Part shown: in pieces, positions 63,463 through 64,000 of the stretch
Layout: every line of letters starts with the position of its first letter
Numbering within the stretch: position 1 is the first letter of the stretch
Assembly: GCF_000825685.1 (NCBI RefSeq)
Contig: NZ_CCXM01000001.1
Location: 248,001-312,000, forward strand
From: Rickettsia hoogstraalii
Lineage (GTDB): Bacteria; Pseudomonadota; Alphaproteobacteria; Rickettsiales; Rickettsiaceae
DNA: 64,000 nucleotides
Reading direction: 5' to 3'
Program-made: the position numbers and the translations under genes
The notes under the pieces: generated by a model
What the model was told of the DNA's origin: nothing
Database searches by the model: none
Seen by the model: only the letters and a program-made list of their open reading frames with translations

Positions 63463-63634
63463 ATTAGGCTCTGCGTATGGAAAATTAATTTAATCTATTT
63501 TTGTTCTTTTTGGCTACAAAATTATAATATTCTTTTGAACTAAAAGCAACTTTTTATTGCAAAAATCTTATCAATTTTCACTCAAAAATATCTAGGGACA
63601 TAAATAATTTAATTTTCCGTACGCAGAGCCTAAT
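63463..63634. repeat. Palindromic element abutting the recombinase start codon
   Basis: Arms 63463-63488 and 63609-63634 are reverse complements with one mismatch (left arm begins ATTAGGCTCTGCGTAT; the right arm ends CGCAGAGCCTAAT). The recombinase ATG lies directly outside the left arm and the Bcr-like remnant's stop codon just outside the right arm. Confidence 0.85.
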
Positions 63635-63636
63635 AC

Positions 63637-64000
63637 TTAATTTTTGTGTTTTTTCTTATATAAAATCCAAATACAGTAAAATGCAGCAGCAGAGCTAATA
63701 CTTAAAACGAAGCATAATAAAGCAAAATTGCTTATCGTTTTGCTGTGTATTTTAGAAACCAAATAAGTTACAGCAGCAATAACTACGTAGTATATTGCAC
63801 CGAATATAGATCCCCTGCCGTACCTGTTACTTTAGCATAATCCTCCAGTGCATAACGAAGCGTCATAGGGATAAGTAGATTATGCCAACCATATGAATCA
63901 TCATCGGTGCAAATACCATAGCGATTGCAAGACTATGACTCGCTGAAACCACTTCTAATATAAAAGCATTTACCGCAAATAATATACAACCGCACAAACT
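63637..64000 (-). pseudogene. Bcr/CflA-type MFS drug transporter, 3' fragment, frameshifted
   Basis: Entering from the window edge, the minus strand reads [27 protein letters not shown], slips near 63885 and reads [26 protein letters not shown]. It slips again near 63815 and reads [32 protein letters not shown] to its stop at 63637. The segment [14 protein letters not shown] is typical of Bcr/CflA transporters. At least two slips within 360 bp indicate a pseudogene; the 5' part lies outside the window. Confidence 0.8.

Overview
The window reads as a Rickettsia chromosome, most likely from the spotted fever or transitional groups. The evidence is an AT-rich sequence, rickA, a stand-alone (p)ppGpp hydrolase, a rickettsial patatin phospholipase, the run mraY-murF-murE-mfd-sdhE-rhodanese-dnaA-patatin, tRNA genes scattered among housekeeping genes, and more than twenty copies of palindromic repeats between and inside genes. 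The species is not determined here. About fifteen genes are visibly broken, which fits a reductively evolving obligate intracellular bacterium.

Layout. 1-2.25 kb holds a PCu(A)C copper chaperone fragment, two alkylation-damage repair genes (alkD-like and ogt) and a HAD-like protein. 2.3-14.5 kb is an accessory island. It contains a wholly decayed type I restriction-modification locus (hsdR, hsdS, hsdM), a large LRR/TPR/coiled-coil protein broken by one stop codon, an IS110 remnant, tRNA-Ala, a broken ankyrin gene, an apparently intact BrnT-like toxin with a CopG-type antitoxin, and a broken nucleotidyltransferase-HEPN fusion. 14.7-27 kb is conserved: secA, parvulin PPIase, acpS, rpoZ, murA, gyrB, a HAD phosphatase, tRNA-Leu and mgtE. 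27-30 kb has a RelA/SpoT HD protein, a broken ProP-type transporter and tRNA-Gly. 30.5-37 kb has yajC-secD, a sco-(85 aa)-ccmE cluster, ppa, murJ and a TraX-like gene. 37-43 kb has a possible heme-oxygenase-fold protein, two ankyrin-like or unknown proteins, a broken recG and a broken exported HEIGGHG protein. 43-45 kb has scoA-scoB and a broken wrbA-like gene. 45-57 kb has a broken rickA, mraY, murF, murE, mfd, sdhE, a broken rhodanese gene and dnaA. 57-64 kb has unknown rickettsial genes, patatin, a decayed serine recombinase and a broken Bcr/CflA transporter.

The working genes cover protein export (SecA, YajC, SecD, parvulin), peptidoglycan synthesis (MurA, MurE, MurF, MraY, MurJ), chromosome maintenance (GyrB, DnaA, Mfd), cytochrome c and cytochrome oxidase maturation (Sco, CcmE, PCu(A)C) and ketoacid-CoA metabolism. 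Restriction, RecG, rickA-type actin assembly, two transporters, quinone reductase and the recombinase appear to be lost or being lost.

The most unusual signal is the repeat system. Short palindromic elements have perfect or near-perfect terminal inverted repeats, are nested inside one another, and in three places are flanked by direct repeats of 8-11 bp that look like target-site duplications. Copies or relatives also sit in coding sequence: a 62-bp perfect hairpin in recG, a different palindromic element in the rhodanese gene, and a copy that supplies the last codons of murE. They behave like non-autonomous mobile elements (MITE-like).
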